A DNA stretch of 64,000 nt from Xylocopa sonorina (GCF_050948175.1 NW_027490098.1:434001-498000), one strand, 5' to 3'; numbered from the stretch's first letter, positions 12,241 to 28,000 are shown. The notes: generated from the letters alone by a model not told the origin. A program made the numbers and translations.

Positions 12241-15200
12241 AACGCGATATCGCATCTCATTTCTATGTTTCATGGAAAGATATAATATGATTTGCGAAGT
12301 GTCATGTATTCCTCGTCTACACTTCAAATGAATGTAAATGCGTCACTTCCTTGCAAGGAAATAGCGTTTGCAGATGTCTACGTATCGTAGCAATAGATTT
12401 CTAATGCTTCTTAAAACGCGATATCGCATCTCATTTCTATGTTTCATGGTAAGACATAATATGATTTGCGAAGTGTCATGTATTCCTCTGCTACACTTCA
12501 AATGAATGTAAATGCGGCTCTTCCTTGCTAGGAAATAGCGTCTGCAGATGTCTAGGTATCATAGCAATAGAGTTCAAATGCTTCTTAAAACGAGATTTAG
12601 CACCTCATACTTATGTTTCGTGGTAAGATATAATATGATTTGCGAAGTGTTATGTATTCCTCGTCTACACTTCAAATGAATGTAAATGCGACACTTCCTT
12701 GCAAGGAAATAGCGTTTGCAGATGTCTACGTATCGTAGCAATAGAGTTCTTATGATCCTTAAAACGTGATATCGCATGTCATTTCTATGTTTCATGGTAA
12801 GATATAATATGATTTGCGAAGTGTCATGTATTCCTCGTCTACACTTCACATGAATGTAAATGCGACACATCCTTGCTAGGAAATAGTGTCTGCAGATGTC
12901 TAGGTATCGTAGCAATAGAGTTCTAATGCTTCTTAAAACGCGATATCGCATCTCATTTCTATGTTTCATGGTAAGATATTATATGATTTGCAAAGTGTTA
13001 TGTATTCCTCGTCTACACTTCAAATGAATGTAAATGCGACACTTCCTTGCAAGGAAATAGCGTTTGCAGATGTCTACCTATCATAGCAATAGGGTTCTAA
13101 TGCTACTTAAAACGCGATATCGCATCTCATTTCTATGTTTCATGGTAAGATATTATATGATTTGCGAAGTGTTATGTATTCCTCGTCTACACTTCAAATG
13201 AATGTGAATGCGACACTTCCTCGCTAGGAAATAGCGTTTGCAGATGTCTACGTATCGTAGCAATAGATTTCTAATGCTTCTTAAAACGCGATATCGCATC
13301 TCATTTCTATGTTTCAAGGTAAGATATATGATTTGCGAAGTGTTATATATTCCTCGTCTACACTTCAAATGAATGTAAATGCGACACTTCCTTGCAAGGA
13401 AATAGCGTTTGCAGATGTCTACGTATCGTAGCAATAGAGTTCTTATGATCCTTAAAACGCGATATCGCATGTCATTTCTATGTTTCATGGTAAGATATAA
13501 TATGATTTGCGAAGTGTCATGTATTCCTCGTCTACACTTCACATGAATGTAAATGCGACACATCCTTGCTAGGAAATAGTGTCTGCAGATGTCTAGGTAT
13601 CGTAGCAATAGATTTCTAATGCTTCTTAAAACGCGATATCGCATCTCATTTCTATGTTTCATGGTAAGACATAATATGATTTGCGAAGTGTCATGTATTC
13701 CTCTGCTACACTTCAAATGAATGTAAATGCGGCTCTTCCTTGCTAGGAAATAGCGTCTGCTGATGTCTACGTATCGTAGCAATAGATTTCTGATGCTTCT
13801 TAAAACGCGATATCGCATCTCATTTCTATGTTTCATGGTAAGACATAATATGATTTGCGAAGTGTCATGTATTCCTTGTCTACACTTCAAATGAATGTAA
13901 ATGCGGCTCTTCCTTGCTAGGAAATAGCGTTTGCAGATGTGTACGTATCGTAGCAATAGACTTCTAATGCTCCTTAAAACGCGATACTGCATCTCATTTC
14001 TATGTTTCATGGTAAGATATAATATGATTTGCGAAGTGTCATGTATTCCTCGTCTACACATCACATGAATGTAAATGCGACACTTCCTTGCTAGGAAATA
14101 GTGTCTGCAGATGTCTAGGTATCGTAGCAATAGAGTTCTAATGCTTCTTAAAACGCGATATCGCATCTCATTTCTATGTTTCATGGTAAGATATAATATT
14201 CATTGCGAAGTGTTATGCATTCCTCGTCTACGATTCAAATGAATGTAAATGCGACACTTCCTTGCAAGGAAATAGCGTTTGCAGATGTCTACGTATCGTA
14301 GCAATAGAGTTCTTATGATCCTTAAAACGCGATATCGCATGTCATTTCTATGTTTCATGGTAAGATATAATATGATTTGCGAAGTGTCATGTATTCCTCG
14401 TCTACACTTCACATGAATGTAAATGCGACACATCCTTGCTAGGAAATAGTGTCTGCAGATGTCTAGGTATCGTAGCAATAGAGTTCTAATGCTTCTTAAA
14501 ACGCGATATCGCATCTCATTTCTATGTTTCATGGTAAGATATTATATGATTTGCGAAGTGTTATGTATTCCTCGTCTACACTTCAAATGAATGTAAATGC
14601 GACACTTCCTTGCAAGGAAATAGCGTTTGCAGATGTCTACCTATCATAGCAATAGGGTTCTAATGCTACTTAAAACGCGATATCGCATCTCATTTCTATG
14701 TTTCATGGTAAGATAAAATATGATTTGCGAAGTGTTATGTATTCCTCGTCTACACTTCAAATGAATGTGAATGCGACACTTACTCGCTAGGAAATAGCGT
14801 TTGCAGATGTCTACGTATCGTAGCAATAGATTTCTAATGCTTCTTAAAACGCGATATCGCATCTCATTTCTATGTTTCATGGTAAGATATATGATTTGCG
14901 AAGTGTTATATATTCCTCGTCTACACTTCAAATGAATGTAAATGCGACACTTCCTTGCAAGGAAATAGCGTTTGCAGATTTCTACGTATCGTAGCAATAG
15001 AGTTCTCATGATTCTGAAAACGCGATATCGCATCTCATTTCTATGTTTCATGGTAAGATATAATATGATTTGCGAAGTGTCATGTATTCCTCGTCTACAC
15101 TTCAAATGAATGTAAATGCGACACTTCCTTGCAAGGAAATAGCGTTTGCAGATGTCTACGTATCGTAGCAATAGATTTCTAATGCTTCTTAAAACGCGAT

Positions 15201-17053
15201 ATCGCATCTCATTTCTATGTTTCATGGTAAGATATAATATTCATTGCGAAGTGTTATGCATTCCTCGTCTACGATTCAAATGAATGTAAATGCGACACTT
15301 CCTAGCAAGGAAATAGCGTTTGCAGATGTCTACGTATCGTAGCAATAGATTTCTGATGCTTCTTAAAACGCGATATCGCATCTCATTTCTATGTTTCATG
15401 GTAAGACATAATATGATTTGCGAAGTGTCATGTATTCCTTGTCTACACTTCAAATGAATGTAAATGCGGCTCTTCCTTGCTAGGAAATAGCGTCTGCAGA
15501 TGTCTAGGTATCATAGCAATAGAGTTCAAATGCTTCTTAAAACGAGATATAGCACCTCATATCTATGTTTCGTGGTAAGATATAATATGATTTGCGAAGT
15601 GTTATGTATTCCTCGTCTACACTACAAATGAATGTAAATGCGACACTTCCTTGCAAGGAAATAGCGTTTGCAGATGTCTACGTATCGTAGCAATAGAGTT
15701 CTTATGATCCTTAAAACGCGATATCGCATCTCATTTCTATGTTTCGTGGTAAGATATAATATGATTTGCGAAGTGTTATGTATTCCTCGTCTACACTTCA
15801 AATGAATGTGAATGCGACACTTCCTCGCTAGGAAATAGCGTTTGCAGATGTGTACGTATCGTAGCAATAGAGTTCTTATGATCCTTAAAACGCGATATCG
15901 CATCTCATTTCTATGTTTCATGGTAAGATATAATATGATTTGCGAAGTGTTATGTATTCCTCGTCTACACTTCAAATGAATGTGAATGCGACACTTCCTC
16001 GCTAGGAAATAGCGTTTGCAGATGTCTACGTATCGTAGCAATAGATTTCTAATGCTTCTTAAAACGCGATATCGCATCTCATTTCTATGTTTCATGGTAA
16101 GATATATGATTTGCGAAGTGTTATATATTCCTCGTCTACACTTCAAATGAATGTAAATGCGACACTTCCTTGCGAGGAAATAGTGTTTGCAGATGTCTAC
16201 GTATCGTAGCAATAGAGTTCTTATGATCCTTAAAACGCGATATCGCATCTCATTTCTATGTTTCATGGTAGGATATAATATGATTTGCGAAGTGTTATGT
16301 ATTCCTCGTCTACACTTCAAATGAATGTGAATGGGACACTTCCTCGCTAGGAAATAGCGTTTGCAGATGTCTACGTATCGTAGCAATAGACTTCTAATGC
16401 TTCTTAAAACGCGATACTGCATCTCATTTCTATGTTTCATGGTAAGATATAATATGATTTGCGAAGTGTCATGTATTCCTCGTCTACACTTCACATGAAT
16501 GTAAATGCGACACTTCCTTGCTAGGAAATAGTGTCTGCAGATGTCTAGGTATCGTAGCAATAGATTTCTAATGCTTCTTAAAACGCGATATCGCATCTCA
16601 TTTCTATGTTTCATGGTAAGATATTATATGATTTGCGAAGTGTTATGTATTCCTCGTCTACACTTCAAATGAATGTAAATGCGACACTTCCTTGCAAGGA
16701 AATAGCGTTTGCAGATGTCTACCTATCATAGCAATAGGGTTCTAATGCTACTTAAAACGCGATATCGCATCTCATTTCTATGTTTCATGGTAAGATATAA
16801 TATGATTTGCGAAGTGTCATGTATTCCTCGTCTACACTTCAAATGAATGTAAATGCGACACTTCCTCGCTAGGAAATAGCGTTTGCAGATGTCTACGTAT
16901 CGTAGCAATAGATTTCTAATGCTTCTTAAGACGCGATATCGCATCTCATTTCTATGTTTCATGGTAAGATATAATATGATTTGCGAAGTGTTATATATTC
17001 CTCGTCTACACTTCAAATGAATGTAAATGCGACACTTCCTTGCAAGGAAATAG
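12241..17053 (-). repeat. Mosaic satellite segment
   Basis: Continuous 171-174-bp monomers built from patches of neighbouring blocks. The segment 13265-14220 repeats 3545-4500, including the private variants TCCTCTGCTACAC, TCCTTGTCTAC and CTCCTTAAAACGCGATACTGC. Long open frames on minus run across many monomers because most length changes are multiples of three. Nothing other than satellite was seen. Confidence 0.85.
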
Positions 17054-18135
17054 CGTTTGCAGAATTCTACGTATCGTAGCAATAGAGTTCTTATGATTCT
17101 GAAAACGCGATATCGCAGCTCATTTCTATGTTTCATGGTAAGATATAATATGATTTGCGAAGTGTCATGTATTCCTCGTCTACACTTCAAATGAATGTAA
17201 ATGCGACACTTCCTCGCTAGGAAATAGCGTTTGCAGATGTCTACGTATCGTAGCAATAGATTTCTAATGCTTCTTAAGACGCGATATCGCATCTCATTTC
17301 TATGTTTCATGGTAAGATATAATATGATTTGCGAAGTGTTATATATTCCTCGTCTACACTTCAAATGAATGTAAATGCGACACTTCCATGCAAGGAAATA
17401 GCGTTTGCAGATTTCTACGTATCGTAGCAATAGTGTTCTTATGATTCTGAAAACGCGATATCGCATCTCATTTCTATGTTTCATGGTAAGATATAATATG
17501 ATTTGCGAAGTGTCATGTATTCCTCGTCTACACTTCAAATGAATGTAAACGCGACACTTCCTTGCTAGGAAATAGCGACTGCAGATGTCTAGGTATCGTA
17601 GCAATAGAGTTCTAATGCTTCTTAAAACGCGATATCGCATCTCATTTCTATGTTTCATGGTAAGATATTATATGATTTGCGAAGTGTTATGTATTCCTCG
17701 TCTACACTTCAATTGAATGTGAATGCGACATTTCCACGCTAGGAAATAGCGTTTGCAGATGTCTGCGTATCGTAGCAATAGATATCTAATGCTTCTTAAA
17801 AGGCGATATCGCATCTCATTTCTGTGTTTCATGGTAAGATATAATATGATTTGCGAGGTGTCATGTATTCCTCGTCTACACTTCAAATGAATGTAAATGC
17901 GACACTTCCTTGCTAGGAAATAGTGTCTGCAGATGTCTAGGTATCGCAGCAATTGAGTTCAAATCCTTCTTAAAACGAGATATTGCATCTCATATCTATG
18001 TTTCATGATAAGATATAATATTCATTGCGAAGTGTTATGCATTCCTCGTCTACGATTCAAATGAATGTAAATGCGACACTTCCTTGCAAGGAAATAGCGT
18101 TTGCAGATGTCTACGTATCGTAGCAATAGAGTTCT
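17054..18135 (-). repeat. Satellite duplication, first copy (offset 2781 bp)
   Basis: This segment carries private variants such as GCAGAATTCTACG near 17061, TATCGCAGCTCATT near 17111 and AAAGGCGATATCGC near 17800. All recur 2781 bp downstream. The offset equals 16 monomers less 3 bp, consistent with one 171-bp unit inside the period. The two copies differ at scattered bases, for example GCGACACTTCC here against GCGGTACTTCC in the partner. Confidence 0.82.
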
Positions 18136-19834
18136 TATGATTCTCAAAACGCGATATCGCATCTCATTTCTATGTTTCATGGTAAGATATAATATGATTT
18201 GCGAAGTGTTATGTATTCCTCGTCTACACTTCAAATGAATGTGAATGCGACACTTCCTAGCAAGGAAATAGCGTTTGCAGATGTCTACGTATCGTAGCAA
18301 TAGATTTCTGATGCTTCTTAAAACGCGATATCGCATCTCATTTCTATGTTTCATGGTAAGATATAATATGATTTGCGAAGTGTTATGTATTCCTCGTCTA
18401 CACTTCAAATGAATGTGAATGCGACACTTCCTAGCAAGGAAATAGCGTTTGCAGATGTCTACGTATCGTAGCAATAGATTTCTGATGCTTCTTAAAACGC
18501 GATATCGCATCTCATTTCTATGTTTCATGGTAAGACATAATATGATTTGCGAAGTGTCATGTATTCCTCGTCTACACTTCAAATGAATGTAAATGCGACA
18601 CTTCCTTGCAAGGAAATAGCGTTTGCAGATGTCTACGTATCGTAGCAATAGATTTCTAATGCTTCTTAAAACGCGATATCGCATCTCATTTCTATGTTTC
18701 ATGGTAAGATATATGATTTGCGAAGTGTTATATATTCCTCGTCTACACTTCAAATGAATGTAAATGCGACACTTCCTTGCGAGGAAATAGCGTTTGCAGA
18801 TGTCTACGTATCGTAGCAATAGAGTTCTTATGATCCTTAAAACGCGATATCGCATCTCATTTCTATGTTTCATGGTAAGATATAATATGATTTGCGAAGT
18901 GTTATGTATTCCTCGTCTACACTTCAAATGAATGTGAATGCGACACTTCCTCGCTAGGAAATAGCGTTTGCAGATGTCTACGTATCGTTGCAATAGACTT
19001 CTAATGCTTCTTAAAACGCGATACTGCATCTCATTTCTATGTTTCATGGTAAGATATAATATTCATTGTAAAGTGTTATGTATACCTCGTACTCACTTCA
19101 GAAGAATGTAAATGCGACACTTCCTTGCAAGGAAATAGCGTTTGCAGATGTCTAGCTATCGTAGCAATAGAGTTCTTATGATACTTAAAACGCGATATCG
19201 CATCTCATTTCTATGTTTCATGGTAAGATATTATATGATTTGCGAAGTGTTATGTATTCCTCGTCTACACTTCAAATGAATGTGAATGCGACATTTCCTC
19301 GCTAGGAAATAGCGTTTGTAGATGTCTACGTATCGTAGCAATAGATATCTAATGCTTCTTAAAAGGCGATATCGCATCTCATTTCTGTGTTTCATGGTAA
19401 GATATAATATGATTTGCGAAGTGTTATATATTCCTCGTCTACACTTCAAATGAATGTAAATGCGACACTTCCTTGCAAGGAAATAGCGTTTGCAGATGTC
19501 TACGTATCGTAGCAATAGATTTCTAATGCTTCTTAAAACGCGATATCGCATCTCATTTCTATGTTTCATGGTAAGATATAATATGATTTGCGAAGTGTTA
19601 TGTATTCCTCGTCTACACTTCAAATGAATGTGAATGCGACACTTCCTCGCTAGGAAATAGCGTTTGCAGATGTCTACGTATCGTAGCAATAGACTTCTAA
19701 TGCTTCTTAAAACGCGATACTGCATCTCATTTCTATGTTTCATGGTAAGATATAATATGATTTGCGAAGTGTCATGTATTCCTCGTCTACACTTCACATG
19801 AATGTAAATGCGACACTTCCTTGCTAGGAAATAG

Positions 19835-20916
19835 CGTTTGCAGAATTCTACGTATCGTAGCAATAGAGTTCTTATGATTCTGAAAACGCGATATCGCAGC
19901 TCATTTCTATGTTTCATGGTAAGATATAATATGATTTGCGAAGTGTCATGTATTCCTCGTCTACAATTCAAATGAATGTAAATGCGACACTTCCTCGCTA
20001 GGAAATAGCGTTTGCAGATGTCTACGTATCGTAGCAATAGATTTCTAATGCTTCTTAAGACGCGATATCGCATCTCATTTCTATGTTTCATGGTAAGATA
20101 TAATATGATTTGCGAAGTGTTATATATTCCTCGTCTACACTTCAAATGAATGTAAATGCGGTACTTCCATGCAAGGAAATAGCGTTTGCAGATTTCTACG
20201 TATCGTAGCAATAGTGTTCTTATGATTCTGAAAACGCGATATCGCATCTCATTTCTATGTTTCATGGTAAGATATAATATGATTTGCGAAGTGTCATGTA
20301 TTCCTCGTCTACACTTCAAATGAATGTAAACGCGACACTTCCTTGCTAGGAAATAGCGACTGCAGATGTCTAGGTATCGTAGCAATAGAGTTCTAATGCT
20401 TCTTAAAACGCGATATCGCATCTCATTTCTATGTTTCATGGTAAGATATTATATGATTTGCGAAGTGTTATGTATTCCTCGTCTACACTTCAAATGAATG
20501 TGAATGCGACATTTCCTCGCTAGGAAATAGCGTTTGCAGATGTCTACGTATCGTAGCAATGGATATCTAATGCTTCTTAAAAGGCGATATCGCATCTCAT
20601 TTCTGTGTTTCATGGTAAGATATAATATGATTTGCGAGGTGTCATGTATTCCTCGCCTACACTTCAAATGAATGTAAATGCGACACTTCCTTGCTAGGAA
20701 ATAGTGTCTGCAGATGTCTAGGAATCGCAGCAATTGAGTTCAAATCCTTCTTAAAACGAGATATTGCATCTCATATCTATGTTTCATGATAAGATATAAT
20801 ATTCATTGCGAAGTGTTATGCATTCCTCGTCTACGATTCAAATGAATGTAAATGCGACACTTCCTTGCAAGGAAATAGCGTTTGCAGATGTCTACGTATC
20901 GTAGCAATAGAGTTCT
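19835..20916 (-). repeat. Satellite duplication, second copy (offset 2781 bp)
   Basis: Partner of 17054-18135, recognised by the shared private variants GCAGAATTCTACG, GCAGCTCATT, AAACGCGACACTTCC and AAAGGCGATATCGC. The intervening segment (18136-19834) is ordinary satellite. It includes one divergent unit near 19060-19100 reading TATACCTCGTACTCACTTCAG. Confidence 0.8.
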
Positions 20917-22239
20917 AATGCTTCTCAAAACGCGATATCGCATCTCATTTCTATGTTTCATGGTAAGATATATGATTTGCGAAGTGTTATATATTCCTCG
21001 TCTACACTTCAAATGAATGTAAATGCGACACTTCCTTGCGAGGAAATAGCGTTTGCAGATGTCTACGTATCGTAGCAATAGAGTTCTTATGATCCTTAAA
21101 ACGCGATATCGCATCTCATTTCTATGTTTCATGGTAAGATATAATATGATTTGCGAAGTGTTATGTATTCCTCGTCTACACTTCAAATGAATGTGAATGC
21201 GACACTTCCTCGCTAGGAAATAGCGTTTGCAGATGTCTACGTATCGTTGCAATAGACTTCTAATGCTTCTTAAAACGCGATACTGCATCTCATTTCTATG
21301 TTTCATGGTAAGATATAATATGATTTGCGAAGTGTCATGTATTCCTCGTCTACACTTCACATGAATGTAAATGCGACACTTCCTTGCTAGGAAATAGTGT
21401 CTGCAGATGTCTAGGTATCGTAGCAATAGAGTTCTAATGCTTCTTAAAACGCGATATCGCATCTCATTTCTATGTTTCATGGTAAGATATTATATGATTT
21501 GCGAAGTGTTATGTATTCCTCGTCTACACTTCAAATGAATGTAAATGCGACACTTCCTTGCAAGGAAATAGCGTTTGCAGATGTCTACCTATCATAGCAA
21601 TAGGGTTCTAATGCTTCTTAAAACGCGATATCGCATCTCATTTCTATGTTTCATGGTAAGATATAATATGATTTGCGAAGTGTCATGTGTTCCTCGTCTA
21701 CACTTCAAATGAATGTAAATGCGACACTTCCTCGCTAGGAAATAGCGTTTGCAGATGTCTACGTATCGTAGCAATAGATTTCTAATGCTTCTTAAGACGC
21801 GATATCGCATCTCATTTCTATGTTTCATGATAAGATATAATATGATTTGCGAAGTGTTATATATTCCTCGTCTACACTTCAAATGAATGTAAATGCGACA
21901 CTTCCTTGCGAGGAAATAGCGTTTGCAGATGTCTACGTATCGTAGCAATAGAGTTCTTATGATCCTTAAAACGCGATATCGCATCTCATTTCTATGTTTC
22001 ATGGTAAGATATAATATGATTTGCGAAGTGTTATGTATTCCTCGTCTACACTTCAAATGAATGTGAATGCGACACTTCCTCGCTAGGAAATAGCGTTTGC
22101 AGATGTCTACGTATCGTTGCAATAGACTTCTAATGCTTCTTAAAACGCGATACTGCATCTCATTTCTATGTTTCATGGTAAGATATAATATTCATTGTAA
22201 AGTGTTATGTATACCTCGTACTCACTTCAGAAGAATGTA

Positions 22240-25080
22240 AATGCGACACTTGCGAGGAAATAGCGTTTGCAGATGTCTACGTATCGTAGCAATAGAGTTC
22301 TTATGATCCTTAAAACGCGATATCGCATCTCATTTCTATGTTTCATGGTAAGATATAATATGATTTGCGAAGTGTTACGTTTTCCTCGTCTACACTTCAA
22401 ATGAATGTAAATGCGACACTTCCTTGCAAGGCAATAGCGTTTGCAGATGTCTACGTATCGAAGAAATAGAGTTCTAATGCTTCTTAAAACGCGATATCGC
22501 ATCTCATTTCTATGTTTCATGATAAGATATAATATTCATTGCGAAGTGTTGTGCATTCCTCGTCTACGATTCAAATGAAGGTAAATGCGACACTTCCTTG
22601 CAAGGAAATAGCGTTTGCAGATGTCTACATATCGTAGCAATAGAGTTCATATGATTCTTAAAACGCGATATCGCATCTCATTTCTATGTTTAATGATAAG
22701 ATATAATATTCATTGCGAAGTGTTATGCATTCCTTGTCTACGATTCAAATGAAGGTAAATGCGACACTTCCTTGCAAGGAAATAGCATTTGCAGATGTCT
22801 ACGTATCGTAGCAATAGAGTTCATATGATTCTTAAAACGCGATATCGCATCTCATTTCTATGTTTCATGGTAAGGTATAATATGATTTGCGAAGTGTCAT
22901 GTATTCCTCGTCTACACTTCAAATGAATGTGAATGCGACACTTCCTGGCTAGGAAATAGCGTTTGCAGATGTCTACGTATCGAAGCAATAGAGTTCAAAT
23001 GCTTCTTAAAACGAGATAATGCATCTCATATCTATGTTTAATGATAAGATATAATATTCATTGCGAAGTGTTATGCATTCCTCGTCTACGATTCAAATGA
23101 AAGTAAATGCGACACTTCCTTGCAAGGAAATAGCGTTTGCAGATGTCTACGTATCGTAGCAATAGAGTTCATATGATTCTTAAAACGCGATATCGCATCT
23201 CATTTCTATGTTTCATGGTAAGATATTATATAATTTGCGAAGTGTTATGTATTCCTCGTCTACACTTCAAATGAATGTAAATGCGACACTTCCTTGCAAG
23301 GAAATGGCGTTTGGAGATGTCTACAAATCGTAGCAATGGAGTTCTTATGATTCTTAAAACACGATATCGCATCTCATTTCTATGTTTCATGGTAAGATAT
23401 AATATGATATGCGAAGTGTTATGTACTCCTCGTCTACACTTCAAATGAATGCAAATGCGACACTTCCTTGGTAGGAAATAGCGTTTGCAGACGTCTACCT
23501 ATCGTAGCAATAGAGTTCTAATGCTTCTTAATACGCGATATCGCATCTCATTTCTATGTTTCATGGTAAGATATAATATGATTTGCGAAGTGTTACGTAT
23601 TCCTCGTCTACACTTCAAATGAATGTAAATGCGACACTTCCTTGCAAGGAAATAGCGTTTGCAGAAGTCTACGTATCGAAGAAATAGAGTTCTAATGCTT
23701 CTTAAAACGCGATATCGCATCTCATTTCTATGTTTCATGATAAGATATAATATTCATTGCGAAGTGTTGTGCATTCCTCGTCTACGATTCAAATGAAGGT
23801 AAATGCGACACTTCCTTGCAAGGAAATAGCGCTTGCAGATGTCTACATATCGTAGCAATAGAGTTCATATGATTCTTAAAACGCGATATCGCATCTCATT
23901 TCTATGTTTAATGATAAGATATAATATTCATTGCGAAGTGTTATGCATTCCTCGTCTACGATTCAAATGAAAGTAAATGCGACACTTCCTTGCAAGGAAA
24001 TAGCGTTTGCAGATGTCTACGTATCGTAGCAATAGAGTTCATATGATTCTTAAAACGCGATATCGCATCTCATTTCTATGTTTCATGGTAAGATATTATA
24101 TAATTTGCGAAGTGTTATGTATTCCTCGTCTACACTTCAAATGAATGTGAATGCGACACTTCCTGGCTAGGAAATAGCGTTTGCAGATGTCTACGTATCG
24201 TAGCAATAGAGTTCATATGATTCTTAAAACGCGATATCGCATCTCATTTCTATGTTTCATGGTAAGATATTATATAATTTGCGAAGTGTTATGTATTCCT
24301 CGTCTACACTTCAAATGAATGTGAATGCGACACTTCCTGGCTAGGAAATAGCGTTTGCAGATGTCTACGTATCGTAGCAATAGAGTTCATATGATTCTTA
24401 AAACGCGATATCGCATCTCATTTCTATGTTTCATGGTAAGATATTATATAATTTGCGAAGTGTTATGTATTCCTCGTCTACACTTCAAATGAATGTAAAT
24501 GCGACACTTCCTTGCAAGGAAATGGCGTTTGGAGATGTCTACAGATCGTAGCAATGGAGTTCTTATGATTCCTAAAACACGATATCGCATCTCATTTCTA
24601 TGTTTCATGGTAAGATATAATATGATATGCGAAGTGTTATGTACTCCTCGTCTACACTTCAAATGAATGCAAATGCGACACTTCCTTGGTAGGAAATAGC
24701 GTTTGCAGACGTCTACCTATCGTAGCAATAGAGTTCTAATGCTTCTTAAAACGCGATATCGCATCTCATTTCTATGTTTCATGGTAGGATATAATATGAT
24801 TTGCGAAGTGTTACGTATTCCTCGTCTACACTTCAAATGAATGTAAATGCGACACTTCCTTGCAAGGAAATAGCGTTTGCAGATGTCTACGTATCGAAGA
24901 AATAGAGTTCTAATGCTTCTTAAAACGCGATATCGCATCTCATTTCTATGTTTCATGATAAGATATAATATTCATTGCGAAGTGTTGTGCATTCCTCGTC
25001 TACGATTCAAATGAAGGTAAATGCGACACTTCCTTGCAAGGAAATAGCGTTTGCAGATGTCTACATATCGTAGCAATAGA
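22240..25080 (-). repeat. Seven-monomer higher-order repeat, period 1218 bp
   Basis: The private motif GTGTTACGT recurs at 22372, 23590 and 24808, exactly 1218 bp (7 x 174) apart. GAAGTGTTGTGCATTCC recurs with the same spacing. Copies are about 22240-23457, 23458-24675 and a partial third copy to about 25080. This is a regular multimeric higher-order unit, unlike the long irregular duplications in the first 12 kb. The first copy has a short deletion near 22245 (CACTTGCGAGG). Confidence 0.85.
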
Positions 25081-28000
25081 GTTCAAATGCTTCTTAAAAC
25101 GAGATAGTGCATCTCATATCTATGTTTAATGATAAGATATATTATTCATTGCGAAGTGTTATGCATTCCTCGTCTACGATTCAAATGAAAGTAAATGCGA
25201 CACTTCCTTGCAAGGAAATAGCGTGTGCAGATGTCTACGTATCGTAGCAATAGAGTTCATATGATCCTTAAAACGCGATATCGCATCACATTTCTATGTT
25301 TCATGGTAAGATATAATATGATTTGCGAAGTGTCATGTATTCCCCGTCTTCACTTCAAATGAATGTAAATGCGACACTTCCTTGCTAGGAAATAGCGTCT
25401 GCAGATGTCTTGGTATCGTAGCAATAGTGTTCTAATGCTTCTTAAAACGCGATATCGCATCTCATTTCTATGTTTCATGGTAAGAAATAATATGATTTGC
25501 GAAGTGTTATGCATTCCTCGTCTACGATTCTAATGGATGTAAATGCGACACTTCCTTGCAAGGAAATAGCGTTTGCAGATTTCTAGCTATCGTAGCAATA
25601 GAGTTCTAATGCTTCTTAAAACGCGACATCGCATCTCATTTCTATGTTTCATGGTAAGATATAATATGATTTGCGAAGTGTTATGTATTCCTCGTCTACA
25701 CTTCAAATGAATGTAAATGCGACACTTCCTTGCAAGGAAATAGCGTTTGCAAATGTCTACCTATCGTAGCAAAAGTGTTCTAATGCTTCTTAAAACGTGA
25801 TATCGCATCTCACTTCTATGTTTCATGATAAGTTGTAATATTCATTGCGAAGTGTTATGTATTCCTCGTCTACACTTCAAATGAATGTAAATGCGGCACT
25901 TCCTTGCTAGGAAATAGCGTTTGCATATGTCTACCTATCGTAGCAATAGAGCTCTAATGCTTCTTAAAACGCGATATCGCAACTAATTTCTATGTATCAT
26001 GGTAAGATATAATATGATTGGCGAAAGTTTTATGTATTCCTCGTCTACACTTCAAATGAATGTAAATGCGACACTTCCTTGCAAGGAAATAGCGTTTGCA
26101 GATGTCTACCTATCGTAGCAATAGAGTTCTAATGCTTCTTAAAACGCGATATCGCAACTAATTTCTATGTATCATGGTAAGATATAATATGATTGGCGAA
26201 GTCTTAAGTATTCCTCGTCTACACTTCAAATGATTGTAAATGCGACACTTCCTTGCTAGGAAATAGCGTATGCAGATGTTTACGTATCGTAGCAATAGAG
26301 TTCTAATTCTTCTTAAAACGCGATATCGCGTCTCATTACTATGTTGCATGATAAGATGTAATATTCATTGTAAAGTGTTATGTATACCTCGTATTCACTT
26401 CACAAGAATGTAATTGCGACAGTTCCTTGCTAGGAAATAGCGTTTGCAGATGTCTACGTATCGTAGCAATAGAGTTCTTATGCTTCTTAAAACGCGATAT
26501 CGCATCACATTTCTATGTTTCATGGTAAGATATAATATGATTTGCGAAGTGTCATGTATTCCCCGTCTTCACTTCAAATGAATGTGAATGCGACACTTCC
26601 TTGCAAGGAAATAGCGTTTGCAGATGTCTACCTACCATAGCAATAGGGTTCTAATGCTTCTTAAAACGCGATATCGCATCTCATTTCTATGTTTCATGGT
26701 AAGATATAATATGATTTGCGAAGTGTTATATATTCCTCGTCTACACTTCAAATGAATGTGAATGCGACACTTCCTCGCTAGGAAATAGCGTTTGCCGATG
26801 TCTACGTATCGTAGCAATAGATTTCTAATGCTTCTTAAAACGCGACATCGCATCTCGTTTCTATATTTCATGGTAAGATATAATATGATTTGCGAAGTGT
26901 TATATATTCCTCGTCTACACTTCAAATGAATGTAAATGCCACACTTCCTTACAAGGAAATAGCGTTTGCAGATGTCTACGTATCGTAGCAATAGACTTCT
27001 AATGTTTCTTAAAACGCGATATCGCATCTCATTTCCATGTTTCATGGTAAGATATAATATGATTTGCGAAGTGTTATGTATTCCTCGTCTACACTTCAAA
27101 TGAATGTGAATGCGACACTTCCTCGCTAGGAAATAGCGTTTGCAGATGTCTACGTATCGTAGCAATAGATTTCTAATGCTTCTTAAAACGCGATATCGCA
27201 TCTCATTCCTATGTTTCATGGTAAAATATATGATTTGCGAAGTGTTATATATTCCTCGTCTACACTTCAGATGAATGTAAATGCGACACTTCCTTGCAAG
27301 GAAATAGCGTTTGCAGATTTCTACGTATCGTAGCAATAGAGTACTTATGATTCTGAAAACGCGATATCGCATCTCATTTCTATGTTTCATGGTAAGATAT
27401 AATATGATTTGCGAAGTGTCATGTATTCCTCGTCTACACTTCAAATGAATGTAAATGCGACACTTCCTTGCAAGGAAATAGCGTTTGCAGATATCTACGT
27501 ATCGTAGCAATAGATTTCTAATGCTTCTTAAAACGCGATATCGCATCTCATTTCTATGTTTCATGGTAAGATATAATATTCATTGCGAAGTGTTATGCAT
27601 TCCTCGTCTACGATTCAAATGAATGTGAATGCGACACTTCCTCGCTAGGAAATAGCGTTTGCAGATGACTACGTATCGTAGCAATAGATTTCTAATGCTT
27701 CTTAAAACGCGATATCGCATCTCATTTCTATGTTTCATGGTAAGATATAATATGATTTGCGAAGTGTTATATATTCCTCGTCTACACTTCAAATGAATAT
27801 AAATGCGACACTTCCTTGCAAGGAAATAGCGTTTGCAGATTTCTGCGTATCGTAGCAATAGATTTCTGATGCTTCTTAAAACGCGATATCGCATCTCATT
27901 TCTATGTTTCATGGTAAGATATAATATGATTTGCGAAGTGTCATGTATTCCTTGTCTACACTTCAAATGAATGTGAATGCGACACTTCCTCGCTAGGAAA

